64,000 nt of DNA from Candidatus Mediterraneibacter guildfordensis (GCA_019112735.1 DXIS01000012.1:1-64000), one strand, 5' to 3'; positions 54,786 to 63,822 are shown, counted from the first letter of the stretch. Notes: generated from the letters alone by a model not told the origin. Numbers and translations are program-made.

Positions 54786-56012
54786 TTACAGCATTTTATA
54801 AATATCCGGGAATACTTCCACACTCCGCTTCAGAATCCCTTTTACGTACGCGATCAGGATTCCGTAATTGGTCATCGGCACGCCCTGGTCTTCGGCGCAG
54901 CTCAGCCGGTATTTCATCTCCCGCTCATTCAGCATGCAGCCGCCGCAGTGGATGATCAGTTTATAGCCGGTCAGATCATCCGGGAATTCCGTCCCGGATG
55001 TAGTCTCGATCCGGATGTCTTTCCCGGTGTATTCCTGGATCCACCGCGGGATCTTCACGGTTCCGATATCATCGCACTGACGGTGGTGGGTGCAGCCTTC
55101 GCTGATGAGCACGGCGTCGCCATCGGACAGGCTGTCAAGCGCGGTCACGCCACGGACGGCCTGCTTAAGATTCCCTTTATAGCGGGCCATCAGGATGGAA
55201 AAGGAAGTGAGCGGGATCTCCTCCGGCGTATCTTTCGACACCTGTGCGAACACCTGGCTGTCGGTGATGACCATTTTCGGCTTCTCCCGGAAGTTTCCGA
55301 GCACATGCTTCAGTTCATTTTCTTTTACGACCACGGATGCCGCGTCCGCTTCAAGGATGTCCCGGATCGTCTGCTGCTGAGGAAGGATGAGCCTTCCTTT
55401 CGGCGCCGCGGAATCAATAGGGACGACCAGAACGACTATATCCGAGGGATCCAGCAGATCCCGGACAAGCGCCCGCTCCGGTTCTTCCCGCTTTGCCGCG
55501 GCGGCGATCCGTTCTTTCAGCTCGAAGATCCCTTCACCGGTCGCCGCGCTTACCGGACAAAGCCGGTCATCCGTCAGATCCAGCTGTTTTTTTATGCCCT
55601 GGATCGCGTCAGGCCCGGCCAGTTCTTTTTTATTTACCGCAACAATGAACGGGATCCCCTTCGCGCGGATCCGGTCGAGAAGCGTCCGGTCTTCCCCGGA
55701 CGCGCCCGCCGTCCCGTCGATCACAAGCACCGCCGCATCCGTCTTATTGAGCACCTGGTAGCTCCTGCGGACGCGCAGACTTCCCAGTTCCCCCTCGTCG
55801 TCAATCCCCGGGGTGTCCATCATTACGACCGGGCCAAGGGGCAGAAGCTCCATTGATTTATAGACCGGATCTGTCGTTGTGCCTTTTACATCCGACACGA
55901 CCGCCAGGTCCTGTCCCGTGACCGCATTGATGATGCTTGATTTTCCCGCATTTCGTTTTCCAAAGAAACCGATGTGTGTCCGTTCGGACATCGGCGTCTG
56001 ATTCATTCCCAT
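54786..56012 (-). CDS. hydF: [FeFe]-hydrogenase maturation GTPase HydF
   Basis: The 408-aa protein begins with a GTPase domain (IGFFGKRNAGKSSIINAV, VKGTTTDPV, MDTPGIDDEG, VAVNKKEL). After a dimerisation domain comes the cluster-binding domain with CTHHRQCDDIG and HCGGCMLN, whose Cys residues bind the 4Fe4S cluster. HydF is the scaffold that delivers the diiron subcluster to HydA. HydE and HydG are not in the window. ATG at 56012 has AAGGAG 9 nt upstream. The organism therefore probably makes [FeFe]-hydrogenase, which fits with PFOR. Confidence 0.95.
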   Translation of the reverse strand: MGMNQTPMSERTHIGFFGKRNAGKSSIINAVTGQDLAVVSDVKGTTTDPVYKSMELLPLGPVVMMDTPGIDDEGELGSLRVRRSYQVLNKTDAAVLVIDGTAGASGEDRTLLDRIRAKGIPFIVAVNKKELAGPDAIQGIKKQLDLTDDRLCPVSAATGEGIFELKERIAAAAKREEPERALVRDLLDPSDIVVLVVPIDSAAPKGRLILPQQQTIRDILEADAASVVVKENELKHVLGNFREKPKMVITDSQVFAQVSKDTPEEIPLTSFSILMARYKGNLKQAVRGVTALDSLSDGDAVLISEGCTHHRQCDDIGTVKIPRWIQEYTGKDIRIETTSGTEFPDDLTGYKLIIHCGGCMLNEREMKYRLSCAEDQGVPMTNYGILIAYVKGILKRSVEVFPDIYKML

Positions 56013-56048
56013 CGCTGCTTTCTCCTTTTTCTGTTCAGAATCTGCAAA

Positions 56049-56083
56049 GCGGAGTGCAGATTCTCCGTCCATCCGCACTCCGC
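56049..56083 (-). terminator. Hairpin between tyrS and hydF
   Basis: GCGGAGTGC-G-GAT pairs with ATC-T-GCACTCCGC around a 9-nt loop, 16 bp beyond the tyrS stop on the minus strand. The following CTTTGC is a poor T tract, so termination may be partial and hydF may receive some tyrS transcript. Confidence 0.5.
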
Positions 56084-56098
56084 TGTTTTATACTGTTT

Positions 56099-57322
56099 TT
56101 ACTTTACGATCAGTCTGTGGAAGTTTTTCTTTCCTTTTTTCAGGATCACTCCCTCGCCTGCAAATGCATCTTTTGCAAATACGGCTTTGATATCCGTTAC
56201 TTTCTCGCCGTCCACGGATGTACCGCCCTGCTGTACCGCGCGTCTCGCCTCGGATTTGGACGGAACGAGGCCGGCCCTCACGAGCATGGTCAGAATGTCA
56301 ATGTTTCCATCGACGAAATCATTTTCCTCCAGCTCTGTCGTCGGCATCTCCGCCGCATTTCCCTTGCTGAATAGTGCGCGTGCGCTCTCCTGCGCCTTCT
56401 TCGCTTCTTCCTCATCGTGTACCAGCTTGGTCAGCTCGTATGCCAGGATCTCTTTCGCCGTATTGAGCTGCGCGCCCTCCCAGGCATCCATCTTATCGAT
56501 CTCCTCCAGCGGAAGGAAGGTCAGCATGCGAATGCATCTGAGCACATCTGCGTCCGCCACATTTCTCCAGTACTGATAGAACTCGAACGGGGATGTCTTC
56601 TCCGGGTCAAGCCACACGGCGCCGGACTGGGTCTTGCCCATCTTCTTGCCCTCGGAGTTCAGAAGCAGTGTGATCGTCATGGCGCCTGCATCCTTGCCCA
56701 GCTTCCGGCGGATCAGTTCCGTACCCGCCAGCATGTTGCTCCACTGGTCGTCGCCGCCGAACTGCAGGTTGCAGCCGTATTTCTGGTACAGTGCGTAGAA
56801 ATCATACGCCTGCATGATCATGTAGTTGAACTCCAGGAAGCTTAAGCCCCGCTCCATCCTCTGTTTGTAGCACTCCGCCGTCAGCATCCGGTTGACCGAG
56901 AAATGAGGCCCGACTTCGCGGAGCAGTTCGATATAGTTCAGATCAAGGAGCCAGTCCGCGTTATTTACCATAAGCGCCTTGCCTTCGGAAAAATCGATGA
57001 ATTTGCTCATCTGCTTCTTGAAGCAGTCGCAGTTATGCTGGATCTGCTCCGGAGTCATCATGCTCCTCATATCCGTTCTTCCGGACGGGTCACCGATGTA
57101 GCCGGTTCCGCCGCCGATCAGGGCGATCGGCTTGTTGCCCGCCTCCTGGAGGCGCTTCATCAGGCACAGCGCCATAAAATGCCCTACGTGAAGGCTGTCC
57201 GCCGTCGGGTCGAACCCGATATAGAATACCGCTTTCCCGGTATTGACCAGTTCACGGATCTCCTCCTCATCTGTCACCTGTGCGATCAGGCCTCTCGCCT
57301 GAAGTTCTTCATAGATTCCCAT
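56099..57322 (-). CDS. tyrS: Tyrosyl-tRNA synthetase
   Basis: The 407-aa class I synthetase has the HIGH-type motif [10 protein letters not shown], the tyrosine-site residues in [18 protein letters not shown] and [10 protein letters not shown], the KMSKS-type loop [10 protein letters not shown] and a C-terminal S4 RNA-binding domain ([19 protein letters not shown]). It charges tRNA-Tyr. It is preceded by a T-box leader with a TAC specifier, so expression rises when tRNA-Tyr is uncharged. Confidence 0.97.
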   Translation of the reverse strand: MGIYEELQARGLIAQVTDEEEIRELVNTGKAVFYIGFDPTADSLHVGHFMALCLMKRLQEAGNKPIALIGGGTGYIGDPSGRTDMRSMMTPEQIQHNCDCFKKQMSKFIDFSEGKALMVNNADWLLDLNYIELLREVGPHFSVNRMLTAECYKQRMERGLSFLEFNYMIMQAYDFYALYQKYGCNLQFGGDDQWSNMLAGTELIRRKLGKDAGAMTITLLLNSEGKKMGKTQSGAVWLDPEKTSPFEFYQYWRNVADADVLRCIRMLTFLPLEEIDKMDAWEGAQLNTAKEILAYELTKLVHDEEEAKKAQESARALFSKGNAAEMPTTELEENDFVDGNIDILTMLVRAGLVPSKSEARRAVQQGGTSVDGEKVTDIKAVFAKDAFAGEGVILKKGKKNFHRLIVK

Positions 57323-57451
57323 CTTCTCATTTCTCCTTTTTCATAGATTCCTTTTTATCCGCAGTTTTCTGTCAGCGGCATCTCCCATTCCGCCGCAGTG
57401 CGATCCTCGCGGAGCGTTTTTATTTCATCTGAAATCAATTTCCTGTGAAAT

Positions 57452-57736
57452 AAAAAACGCCCTTACTGCTTTCACAGTAAGGGCGAAATCTTCCGCGGTA
57501 CCACCTTATTTCACCGACGCCGGAAATCATTTTCCATGCATCAGCCTCATACAGCACTTTAACGCGTGCCAATCCGTCATTGCCTACTGATCCGCAGGGA
57601 TGTTCAGCATGAAGCTCCGAGACGTATTCATATGCGGTTCCTTCGCGCGCCTCTCATCCGCCGGCTGCTTTCTGTCCGGGTGTACCGTATATTACTTGCT
57701 CTCTTCAAGGCTTTTTCCTTTTATTAACTCTGTCTG
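57452..57736 (-). promoter_or_regulatory. Tyrosine T-box riboswitch of tyrS
   Basis: On the minus strand the leader contains the T-box core motif AAGGTGGTACCGCGG (57507-57493), which pairs with the tRNA acceptor end. It is followed by an intrinsic terminator (CGCCCTTACTG / CAGTAAGGGCG, 57458-57485, then a T run at 57457-57452). A specifier codon TAC (Tyr) lies at 57626-57624 within Stem I. Uncharged tRNA-Tyr binding favours the antiterminator and transcription of tyrS. The Stem I details were not folded. Confidence 0.93.
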
Positions 57737-57742
57737 ATAGAC

Positions 57743-57771
57743 AGATTAGCCTATCCGTGCGGATTTGTCAA
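57743..57771 (-). promoter_or_regulatory. tyrS promoter
   Basis: A perfect TTGACA (57771-57766) and TAATCT (57748-57743) are spaced by 17 bp on the minus strand, directly before the T-box leader. Confidence 0.8.
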
Positions 57772-57784
57772 CCCGGAAATCCAT

Positions 57785-57846
57785 TTTGGGACACCGCAAA
57801 ACGCAGTTTGGGACGTAGTAAAATTGAATTTTACTACGTCCCAAAC
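57785..57846 (+). repeat. 62-bp palindromic repeat, copy 1
   Basis: The unit consists of TTTGGGACA, a 12-bp spacer with a GCAAAA core, and a perfect 41-bp palindrome at 57806-57846 (20-nt arms around a central G; core GGGACGTAGTAAAATT). Copy 2 at 63823-63884 has the same layout in the opposite orientation. It lies 28 bp past the stop of the EIICB gene and may fold into a transcript end, but there is no T run. It resembles a REP/MITE-type element. Confidence 0.75.
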
Positions 57847-57874
57847 CATGAAAAGGGATTATATGTTTAAATTA

Positions 57875-59347
57875 TTATTTGCAGAGTTTTTTGAATTCGT
57901 CTGCTACGAACTGTACTTTTGTTCCTACGATAACCTGTAAGGAATTCTTGCCCGGGCGGATCACGCCTGCAATACCTGCAGATTTGATCTTCTTCTCGTC
58001 AACCTTTGTGTAATCCTTGATCTCAAGACGAAGTCTTGTGATGCAGTTATCGATGGATGTAACGTTCTCTTTGCCGCCAACACCTTCAAGGATGATGGAA
58101 GCAACCTCTGTGAAGTTGTCGTTTGCAAGAACAACTCTCTTCTCAGCCTCTGTATCGTCGTCATCCTCACGTCCCGGTGTCTTCAGATCGAATTTTACGA
58201 TCGCGAAGCGGAATACTACGTAGAAGATGATGAATGCAGCGATGCCCAGCGGGATGATCATCCATGTATTCGCAGCTGCCGGAAGGGAAGCAGAGAATAC
58301 AAGGTCGGTCAGACCTGCGGAGAAGCTGAATCCTGCACGGAATCCGAGAACTACTGTTACTACTGTGAAGATTGCATACAGCAGAGCGTAGATCAGGTAC
58401 AGAACCGGTGCAAGGAACATGAAACCGAACTCGAACGGCTCAGTAACACCGCAGACAAATGCTGCGATAGCTGCGGAGCTGAGGAGACCGATCGCAACTT
58501 TCTTCTTGTTGCTCTTTGCTGTGTGTACCATAGCGAGAGCCGCACCCGGGATACCGAACATCATACACGGGAAGAATCCTGACATGTACATACCAAGGCT
58601 CCATGTAACATCTGCTGATGTCTCGCCTGCCCAGAAGTGAGTCAGGTCACCGAGGCCGATGGTGTCAAACCAGAATACGTTGTTGAGTGCATGGTGCAGA
58701 CCGAACGGGATAAGCAGTCTGTTGAAGAATGCATACAGTCCGGCTCCGACTGCTCCGAGGCTTGCGATGCCTTCGCCAAGTGCAACGAGTGCACCGAAAA
58801 CGATCGGCCATACGAAGAGCAGAACTACGGATACGATGATGGATACAACACCTGCGATGATCGCTACGCAGCGCTTGCCGCTGAAGAATGACAGCCAGTC
58901 CGGAAGCTTTGTGCTCTTGAACTTGTTGTAGCACATGGATCCGATCACACCTGCAAGGATACCGATGAACGGGTTTGCAATCTTATCGAATGCAAGAGTT
59001 GCATCAGCATTCTCTGCGATAGACGGCATGATAACTGTTACGTTTGCTGTTGCCAGCAGGTTTGTCATCATCAGCCAGGAAGCCAGGGCTGCCAGACCGC
59101 CGGTACCGTCGTTCTCGTCGGACATTCCGACACCGATACCGATCGCAAACAGGATCGCCATGTTATCGATCAGGGCGCCGCCTGCTTTCACCAGATAGTA
59201 ACCAATCTGCTGAACGATTCCTGTTACATCACCGCCCTGCATCGTTGACGGACACAGTGCGTATCCGATACCCATGAGGATACCGCAGATCGGAAGAACA
59301 GCAACCGGGAGCATTAACGCTTTACCTAATTTCTGTAAAAACTTCAT
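57875..59347 (-). CDS. nagE: PTS EIICB, N-acetylglucosamine/glucose type
   Basis: The 490-aa protein has a glucose-family EIIC domain with about ten helices (GKALMLPVAVLPICGILMG, PFGLHHALNNVFWFD) and a C-terminal EIIB domain. The phospho-accepting cysteine is about Cys435 in SIDNCITRLRLE. It imports and phosphorylates the sugar at the membrane, with EIIA supplied by the gene just upstream. N-acetylglucosamine is inferred as substrate from the nearby nagA and nagB, which share the same type of RNA control site; glucose cannot be excluded. AAGGAGGGAAACTA precedes the start. Confidence 0.9.
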   Translation of the reverse strand: MKFLQKLGKALMLPVAVLPICGILMGIGYALCPSTMQGGDVTGIVQQIGYYLVKAGGALIDNMAILFAIGIGVGMSDENDGTGGLAALASWLMMTNLLATANVTVIMPSIAENADATLAFDKIANPFIGILAGVIGSMCYNKFKSTKLPDWLSFFSGKRCVAIIAGVVSIIVSVVLLFVWPIVFGALVALGEGIASLGAVGAGLYAFFNRLLIPFGLHHALNNVFWFDTIGLGDLTHFWAGETSADVTWSLGMYMSGFFPCMMFGIPGAALAMVHTAKSNKKKVAIGLLSSAAIAAFVCGVTEPFEFGFMFLAPVLYLIYALLYAIFTVVTVVLGFRAGFSFSAGLTDLVFSASLPAAANTWMIIPLGIAAFIIFYVVFRFAIVKFDLKTPGREDDDDTEAEKRVVLANDNFTEVASIILEGVGGKENVTSIDNCITRLRLEIKDYTKVDEKKIKSAGIAGVIRPGKNSLQVIVGTKVQFVADEFKKLCK

Positions 59348-59390
59348 TAGTTTCCCTCCTTAATTTTGACTCTCGTCATAATCCCTTTCT

Positions 59391-59440
59391 ATTTTAACCG
59401 GATGCTCCGGTCAAAACCATTATTAACAGTAGTCCGGTTA
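59391..59440 (-). repeat. Intercistronic hairpin between EIIA and EIICB
   Basis: TAACCGGA at the EIIA stop can pair with TCCGGTTA downstream, and an alternative ACCGGA-GCA-TCCGGT stem lies in the same interval. Two competing hairpins may affect mRNA processing or relative expression of the two PTS genes. No T run follows. Confidence 0.4.
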
Positions 59441-59911
59441 CTCAATGATAACCAGATCGTCGCCTGCAGCCACGTCTTTTGTTCCGACGTTCTCCACCGA
59501 TTTGTAATCCGGTGTGTTGCAGACAAGCACCGGTGTGATAATGTCGTAACCGGCTGCTTTTACTTTCTCGAGGTCCACTTCCAGGAGCAGATTCCCTTTC
59601 TTCACATGGTCCCCTGCCTTTACGTGGCCGGTGAAGCCCTCCCCGTTCATTTTCACGGTGTCAAGGCCTACATGGATCAGCACCTCTGCGCCGAAATCCG
59701 TAACCATGCTGACTGCGTGGAGTGTATCGAATACCATTCCGATCTCTCCGTCGGCCGGCGCATAGATCTTTCCCTCTGACGGGATCACCGCCGCGCCCTT
59801 GCCCAGCATTTCTTCAGCGAATGTAGGGTCGTTTACTTCGCTCAGCGGAACTGCTTTTCCCTTCGCCGGTGCGCCGAGCACATGACCTTTTTTCTTAAAC
59901 AGATTAAACAT
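59438..59911 (-). CDS. PTS EIIA, glucose family
   Basis: The 157-aa soluble protein has the Crr fold: GKAVPLSEVNDPTFAEEMLG, then active-site His65 (FDTLHAVSMV) and His80 (AEVLIHVGLDTVKMNG), matching the two histidines of enzyme IIA-Glc. It carries phosphate from HPr to the EIIB domain of the adjacent gene. ATG at 59911 follows AGGAGGAG; the frame runs further upstream but would overlap the antiterminator gene. Confidence 0.94.
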   Translation of the reverse strand: MFNLFKKKGHVLGAPAKGKAVPLSEVNDPTFAEEMLGKGAAVIPSEGKIYAPADGEIGMVFDTLHAVSMVTDFGAEVLIHVGLDTVKMNGEGFTGHVKAGDHVKKGNLLLEVDLEKVKAAGYDIITPVLVCNTPDYKSVENVGTKDVAAGDDLVIIE

Positions 59912-59931
59912 TGTTCTCTCCTCCTTTTCTT

Positions 59932-60774
59932 TTACTCTTCGTTTTCTGCCATGGTCACCCTTCTGATATGGATGGCCAGATACATGACTTCCTCGCTTGA
60001 AAGCCTGCACTCCGTATTTTTCTCGATATATTCCGCGATCTTGCAGCTGCACGCGTACTCCTTCGGATATTTCGTCTGCATCAGTTCCGCCAGTTCGTCC
60101 TCTTCATTTGGAAGAAGTTCGTTGCGGTACACTCTCTGCAGAAGGAATTTCAGATGCGTCACAAACCGTTCATAGTGGAGCGTCCTCTCATCGAGGACAA
60201 TGCCCAGTTCATCGCTGGTGATCTCCAGGATGTCCCTCAGCTGGTTCGGAAACCGGAATGCATCTTTAATATTTGTCCCGTATTCCGCATTCACAAAATG
60301 AAGGGCGATAAATCCCGCCTCGTCTTCCGGCAGCTCAACGCCCAGCCGTTCTTTTATGAGCTTCAGCGCGTAGCTTCCGAGGTCGAACTCGTGGGGATAG
60401 AACCGCTTGATCTCCCACAGGAGCGCATTCTGCAGATTGATCCCTTTCTCGAAACGCTCGATCGCAAAATTAATATGATCCGTAAGTGTTACATAAATGC
60501 TCTGATTCAGTTTCAGATTCAGATTGCTCTTTGCGAAAGAGATAATATCCGTTGAAATCTTCACCCGTTCAAGCGGCATATCGGCCAGCAGCTCTTTGAG
60601 CTGGTCCGCTGTATCCCTGCTTTTTATACGGAATACTTTTTCAATTTTCTTCTCGTCCACAGGCTGTCCGGGGCGCGCTCCGAACCCGAGCCCCCTGCCC
60701 ATTACCACAAGCTCTTTTCCCGTTTCGTCGAAAGCAGAAACAATATTATTATTAATTACTTTTTCTACTAACAT
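59932..60774 (-). CDS. BglG/LicT-family transcription antiterminator
   Basis: The 280-aa protein has an N-terminal RNA-binding CAT domain (MLVEKVINNNIVSAFDETGK, VVMGRGLGFGARPG) and two PTS regulation domains. The conserved histidines are seen in LTDHINFAI, ALHFVNAEYG, TLHYERFVTHL and LAIHIRRV. Proteins of this family bind RAT RNA and stop terminator formation when their PTS substrate is present. RAT sites lie before this gene and before nagB. It probably senses GlcNAc through the EIICB encoded two genes downstream. Confidence 0.94.
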   Translation of the reverse strand: MLVEKVINNNIVSAFDETGKELVVMGRGLGFGARPGQPVDEKKIEKVFRIKSRDTADQLKELLADMPLERVKISTDIISFAKSNLNLKLNQSIYVTLTDHINFAIERFEKGINLQNALLWEIKRFYPHEFDLGSYALKLIKERLGVELPEDEAGFIALHFVNAEYGTNIKDAFRFPNQLRDILEITSDELGIVLDERTLHYERFVTHLKFLLQRVYRNELLPNEEDELAELMQTKYPKEYACSCKIAEYIEKNTECRLSSEEVMYLAIHIRRVTMAENEE

Positions 60775-60792
60775 ATCTACCTTTCAGGATAT

Positions 60793-60872
60793 AAAAAAAC
60801 CAGATCATATAAATATATCCTCTGAGCCTATATTTATAAAATCTGGTTTTGCCTGCCGCACAGTAACAATCC
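60793..60872 (-). promoter_or_regulatory. RAT antiterminator site and terminator (RAT1)
   Basis: On the minus strand 60872-60845 matches the BglG-family RAT consensus: GGATTGTTACTG, a short loop, then CAGGCAAAACC. Its 3' end overlaps the 5' arm of a terminator (AAAACCAGAT ... ATCTGGTTTT, 60850-60793, followed by T residues). Binding of the antiterminator would keep the terminator from forming, so the operon for the regulator, EIIA and EIICB would be autoregulated. Confidence 0.9.
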
Positions 60873-60895
60873 TGCCGTATTTTCTTATTGTTTAC

Positions 60896-60924
60896 ACTCT
60901 AGCAGAAATTGACGGTAAAGTCAA
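60896..60924 (-). promoter_or_regulatory. Promoter of the antiterminator-PTS operon
   Basis: TTGACT (60924-60919) and TAGAGT (60901-60896) are separated by 17 bp on the minus strand, so that transcription would begin just ahead of RAT1. Confidence 0.65.
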
Positions 60925-60971
60925 TCTGTTCTTTATAATTTGTTTATATAATTTATTTTTTATTTATGCTT

Positions 60972-62093
60972 TTAAGCCTGTTTTTTACCGTTCACATACA
61001 CTGCCTTAACATTCAGGTCTTCATCAAGCAGGACAAAGTCCGCATCCTTGCCCGGCGCAATGCTTCCGCACCGGTCATAGACGCCGATCTCTTTCGCAGG
61101 ATTCATGGTCGCACAGCCGACCGCATCCTCCAGCGGAATGCCCATGCGCTGTACAGCCACGCGGATACAGCCCATCAGGTCTGTGGCAGAACCGGCGATG
61201 GTCCCATCGGCAAGGGTCGCCAGCGGCCCTTTTACAAATACATCCTGGCCGCCCAGCGTATACTGGCCGTCTGTCAGGCCTGTGGCGCGCATGCTGTCAC
61301 TGATCATGATAATGCGGTCTGCGCCGAACATGGCAAATGTGGCGCGGACCACTGACGGATGAATGTGAACGCCGTCGCAGATCAGCTCCACATGGCATTT
61401 CTCATCGTCCCTCGCCGCGCCGATCACGCCCGGCTCCCGGTGGTTGAGCGGCGGCATCGCATTGTACAGATGGGTCACATGGCTCGCGCCCTCTGCCAGC
61501 GCTCTTGAAGCTTCGTCATAATTCGCCACCGTGTGTGCGATGGAAACAACGACTTCATCCTTCACATCACGGATAAATTCGATCGCCCCGTCATTCTCCG
61601 GCGCAATGTCCACCAGTTTGATCAGCCCGCCGGACTCCTCCTGCAGCTTCCGGAAAAGCTCCGTATCACATTTCCGGATATGATCCGCCGCCTGGGCGCC
61701 TTTTTTCTTGACGCTGATGAAGGGTCCTTCCATATTGATGCCGACCAGCTTCGCGCCTTCTGTCCCGTTATAAGCCCCAGCCGTCTTCATGATGCTGTGG
61801 AGTTCTTCCTCGGACAGCGTCATGGTCGCCGGACAGATCGATGTTACGCCGACGGACGCCTCGTGCTTCGCCATATTTGCAATAGCCTCTTCCTTCGCAT
61901 CGCAGAAATCATCGCCCACGCAGCCGTGGAAATGGATATCCACAAGCCCCGGGATCATATAGCAGCCTTCGCCGTCCAGCACTTCATCCGCTGCAGCCGA
62001 AGCCGGATCCGCAAACCTGCCGTCGGCAACCGCCATCTCGCCCGGAACGAATTTCTTATCTTCTGTATAGATCTTTACATTTTTAATAAGCAT
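60972..62093 (-). CDS. nagA: N-acetylglucosamine-6-phosphate deacetylase
   Basis: The 373-aa amidohydrolase has GLVDIHFHGCVGDDFCDA, the substrate and metal-site motifs NMEGPFIS, HVTHLYNAMPPLNHREPG and CDGVHIHPSV, and the catalytic Asp in ISDSMRATG. It releases acetate from GlcNAc-6-phosphate, giving glucosamine-6-phosphate for NagB. It lies 39 bp downstream of nagB with AGGAGG before the ATG; both are probably on one transcript under RAT2. Confidence 0.96.
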   Translation of the reverse strand: MLIKNVKIYTEDKKFVPGEMAVADGRFADPASAAADEVLDGEGCYMIPGLVDIHFHGCVGDDFCDAKEEAIANMAKHEASVGVTSICPATMTLSEEELHSIMKTAGAYNGTEGAKLVGINMEGPFISVKKKGAQAADHIRKCDTELFRKLQEESGGLIKLVDIAPENDGAIEFIRDVKDEVVVSIAHTVANYDEASRALAEGASHVTHLYNAMPPLNHREPGVIGAARDDEKCHVELICDGVHIHPSVVRATFAMFGADRIIMISDSMRATGLTDGQYTLGGQDVFVKGPLATLADGTIAGSATDLMGCIRVAVQRMGIPLEDAVGCATMNPAKEIGVYDRCGSIAPGKDADFVLLDEDLNVKAVYVNGKKQA

Positions 62094-62132
62094 TTTCCCA
62101 TACCTCCTGTACAGGCCGCACCTGCGGTCTTC

Positions 62133-62870
62133 TTATGCCTGCTCCGGCACTTTGGAAAGAGCCGCCTTGTCCGCTACGATCACAACATCCGGGTGAAGCT
62201 GGAGAATGGAGGCCGGAACTTCCGGTGTAACCGGTCCGAAGAATGCTTTCGCCACGATGTCTGCTTTTGCCTCGCCGTTCACGATCAGGAGGATCTTCTT
62301 TGCTTTCATGATCGTTCCGATCCCCATCGTATATGCCTGACGCGGAACATCGTCTGCCGATGCGAAGAATCTCTTGTTCGCCTCGATGGTGCTCTCTGTC
62401 AGATCCACGCAGTGTGTGGTCTGTGCAAACGAGCTGTCCGGCTCATTGAATCCGATATGTCCGTTATGTCCCAGACCCAGGAGCTGGATATCCACGCCGC
62501 CCATGGAATCGATCAGCGCCTCGTATCTTGCACACTCTTTGTCCGCATCCGGCTCGGTTCCGTCCGGTACGTTCGTGTTCGCCGGATCGATATTTACACG
62601 GTCAAACAGATGCTCATGCATGAAATAATAGTAGCTCTGGTCATTGTCCCGTGTCAGTCCCCTGTACTCGTCCAGGTTCACGGTCTTGACTTCTGAGAAA
62701 TCCAGGTCGCCGCTGTCACAGCGCGCTACCAGCTCATCATATGTACCGATCGGTGTGGAGCCTGTCGCAAGACCGAGCACACAATCCGGTTTCAGGATAA
62801 CCTGAGCCGCCAGGATATTGGCTGCTTTTCTGCTCATTTCCTCATAATTTTCCGCTTCATAGATTCTCAT
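62133..62870 (-). CDS. nagB: Glucosamine-6-phosphate deaminase
   Basis: The 245-aa enzyme has LGLATGSTPIGTYDELV, NLDEYRGL and the active-site LGLGHNGHIGFNEPDSSF, with a C-terminus typical of NagB. It converts glucosamine-6-phosphate to fructose-6-phosphate and ammonia. The start has GAGGAGGAAG upstream. Its leader carries RAT2, placing it under the antiterminator encoded 1.4 kb away. Confidence 0.96.
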   Translation of the reverse strand: MRIYEAENYEEMSRKAANILAAQVILKPDCVLGLATGSTPIGTYDELVARCDSGDLDFSEVKTVNLDEYRGLTRDNDQSYYYFMHEHLFDRVNIDPANTNVPDGTEPDADKECARYEALIDSMGGVDIQLLGLGHNGHIGFNEPDSSFAQTTHCVDLTESTIEANKRFFASADDVPRQAYTMGIGTIMKAKKILLIVNGEAKADIVAKAFFGPVTPEVPASILQLHPDVVIVADKAALSKVPEQA

Positions 62871-62918
62871 TTCATCTTCCTCCTCTTATCTGCGGCCGGA
62901 TGCAGCTGGCCAAAGGGC

Positions 62919-62996
62919 AAAAAAAACAGATTTCCAGGCATGATAATCCACTTCATCACCCGAAAATCTGGTTTTGCCTTCTGGAAGTAACAATCC
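62919..62996 (-). promoter_or_regulatory. RAT antiterminator site and terminator (RAT2)
   Basis: On the minus strand 62996-62970 reads GGATTGTTACTTC-CA-GAAGGCAAAACC, matching RAT1 in its outer parts while the apical stem is CTTC/GAAG instead of CTG/CAG. It overlaps a terminator (CAGATTTTC ... GGAAATCTG, followed by eight T residues at 62926-62919). It lies in the nagB leader about 100 nt before the start. Confidence 0.88.
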
Positions 62997-63014
62997 AGCC
63001 TTCTGCTACCTTTT

Positions 63015-63043
63015 ATAGTAGCAACCGGAGCTGTTTTTGTCAA
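63015..63043 (-). promoter_or_regulatory. nagBA promoter
   Basis: TTGACA (63043-63038) and TACTAT (63020-63015) have a 17-bp spacer on the minus strand, just before RAT2. The good match suggests strong constitutive initiation, with control left to antitermination. Confidence 0.75.
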
Positions 63044-63066
63044 GGTTGCGCGGCATTTTCCGGCAA

Positions 63067-63810
63067 CTATTTCCCGCTGTATTCTATGCTTTTAAGGACC
63101 AGTCCCTGAGGCAGCGCTGTCGCCCCGGTCTTTCCTCCGCTTTTCCCGTCGATCAGCTCCTTTACACTTTCCGGAGAACGGAATCCGCGCCCCGTCTCAA
63201 CCAGTGTGCCGGTGATGATCCTGACCATGTTGTAGAGGAACCCGTTCCCGCTGATCCGGAGCGTGATCAGGTCGCCCGCCCGCTCCACGTCCAGGCTGAA
63301 AACCGTGCGCACGGTCGTCTTTGCCCCGGTGTGGATATTGCAGAAATTGCGGAAATCATGTTCCCCCACAAAATAAGCCGCCGCCAGACGCATCTTCTCC
63401 ACATCGAGGGGAAATGACACATGCCAGGCGTCCCGTCTGCGAAGGGGATCCGGCATCTCCCGGTTCAGGATGCGGTACTCGTATGTCTTCACCGAAGCCT
63501 GATGCCGCGGATGCCAGTCCGGCGGCACTTCCTCCGACTTCACCACCACAATATCCTCCGGCAGCAATGGATTCACCGCATAGGCAAACCGCTCCGGCGG
63601 GATCGTGGACGCCGTGTCAAACACCGCCACATTCCCCTCCGCATGCACGCCCGCATCCGTCCGGCTGGCGCCGGTCACCGCAATATCTTCCCTCGTCAGC
63701 CGGGAAAGCGCTCTGTTCAGTACCTCTTCAATCGTGATCCCGTTGGGCTGGACCTGCCAGCCGCAGTAATCCGTACCGTCGTAAGCGACGGTCAGCATAA
63801 TCCTTCTCAT
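63067..63810 (-). CDS. truA: tRNA pseudouridine(38-40) synthase
   Basis: The 247-aa protein has MLTVAYDGTDYCGWQVQPNG, the catalytic-Asp motif GASRTDAGVHA, FHVSF-like WHVSFPLDVEKM and the C-terminal GNGFLYNMVRIITGTLV. It makes pseudouridine at positions 38-40 of tRNA anticodon stems. ATG at 63810 has AAGGAG 6 nt upstream. The palindromic repeat copy 2 begins 12 bp before the start, so it lies next to or within the truA leader. Confidence 0.95.
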   Translation of the reverse strand: MRRIMLTVAYDGTDYCGWQVQPNGITIEEVLNRALSRLTREDIAVTGASRTDAGVHAEGNVAVFDTASTIPPERFAYAVNPLLPEDIVVVKSEEVPPDWHPRHQASVKTYEYRILNREMPDPLRRRDAWHVSFPLDVEKMRLAAAYFVGEHDFRNFCNIHTGAKTTVRTVFSLDVERAGDLITLRISGNGFLYNMVRIITGTLVETGRGFRSPESVKELIDGKSGGKTGATALPQGLVLKSIEYSGK

Positions 63811-63822
63811 AAAATCTCCTTG

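Noticed and set aside
57806-57846. Palindrome copy 1 as a simple rho-independent terminator of the PTS operon
   Set aside because: There is no T run after the stem, and the same structure occurs upstream of truA, where a terminator of this operon cannot be. It is better treated as a repeat, though it may still end transcripts.
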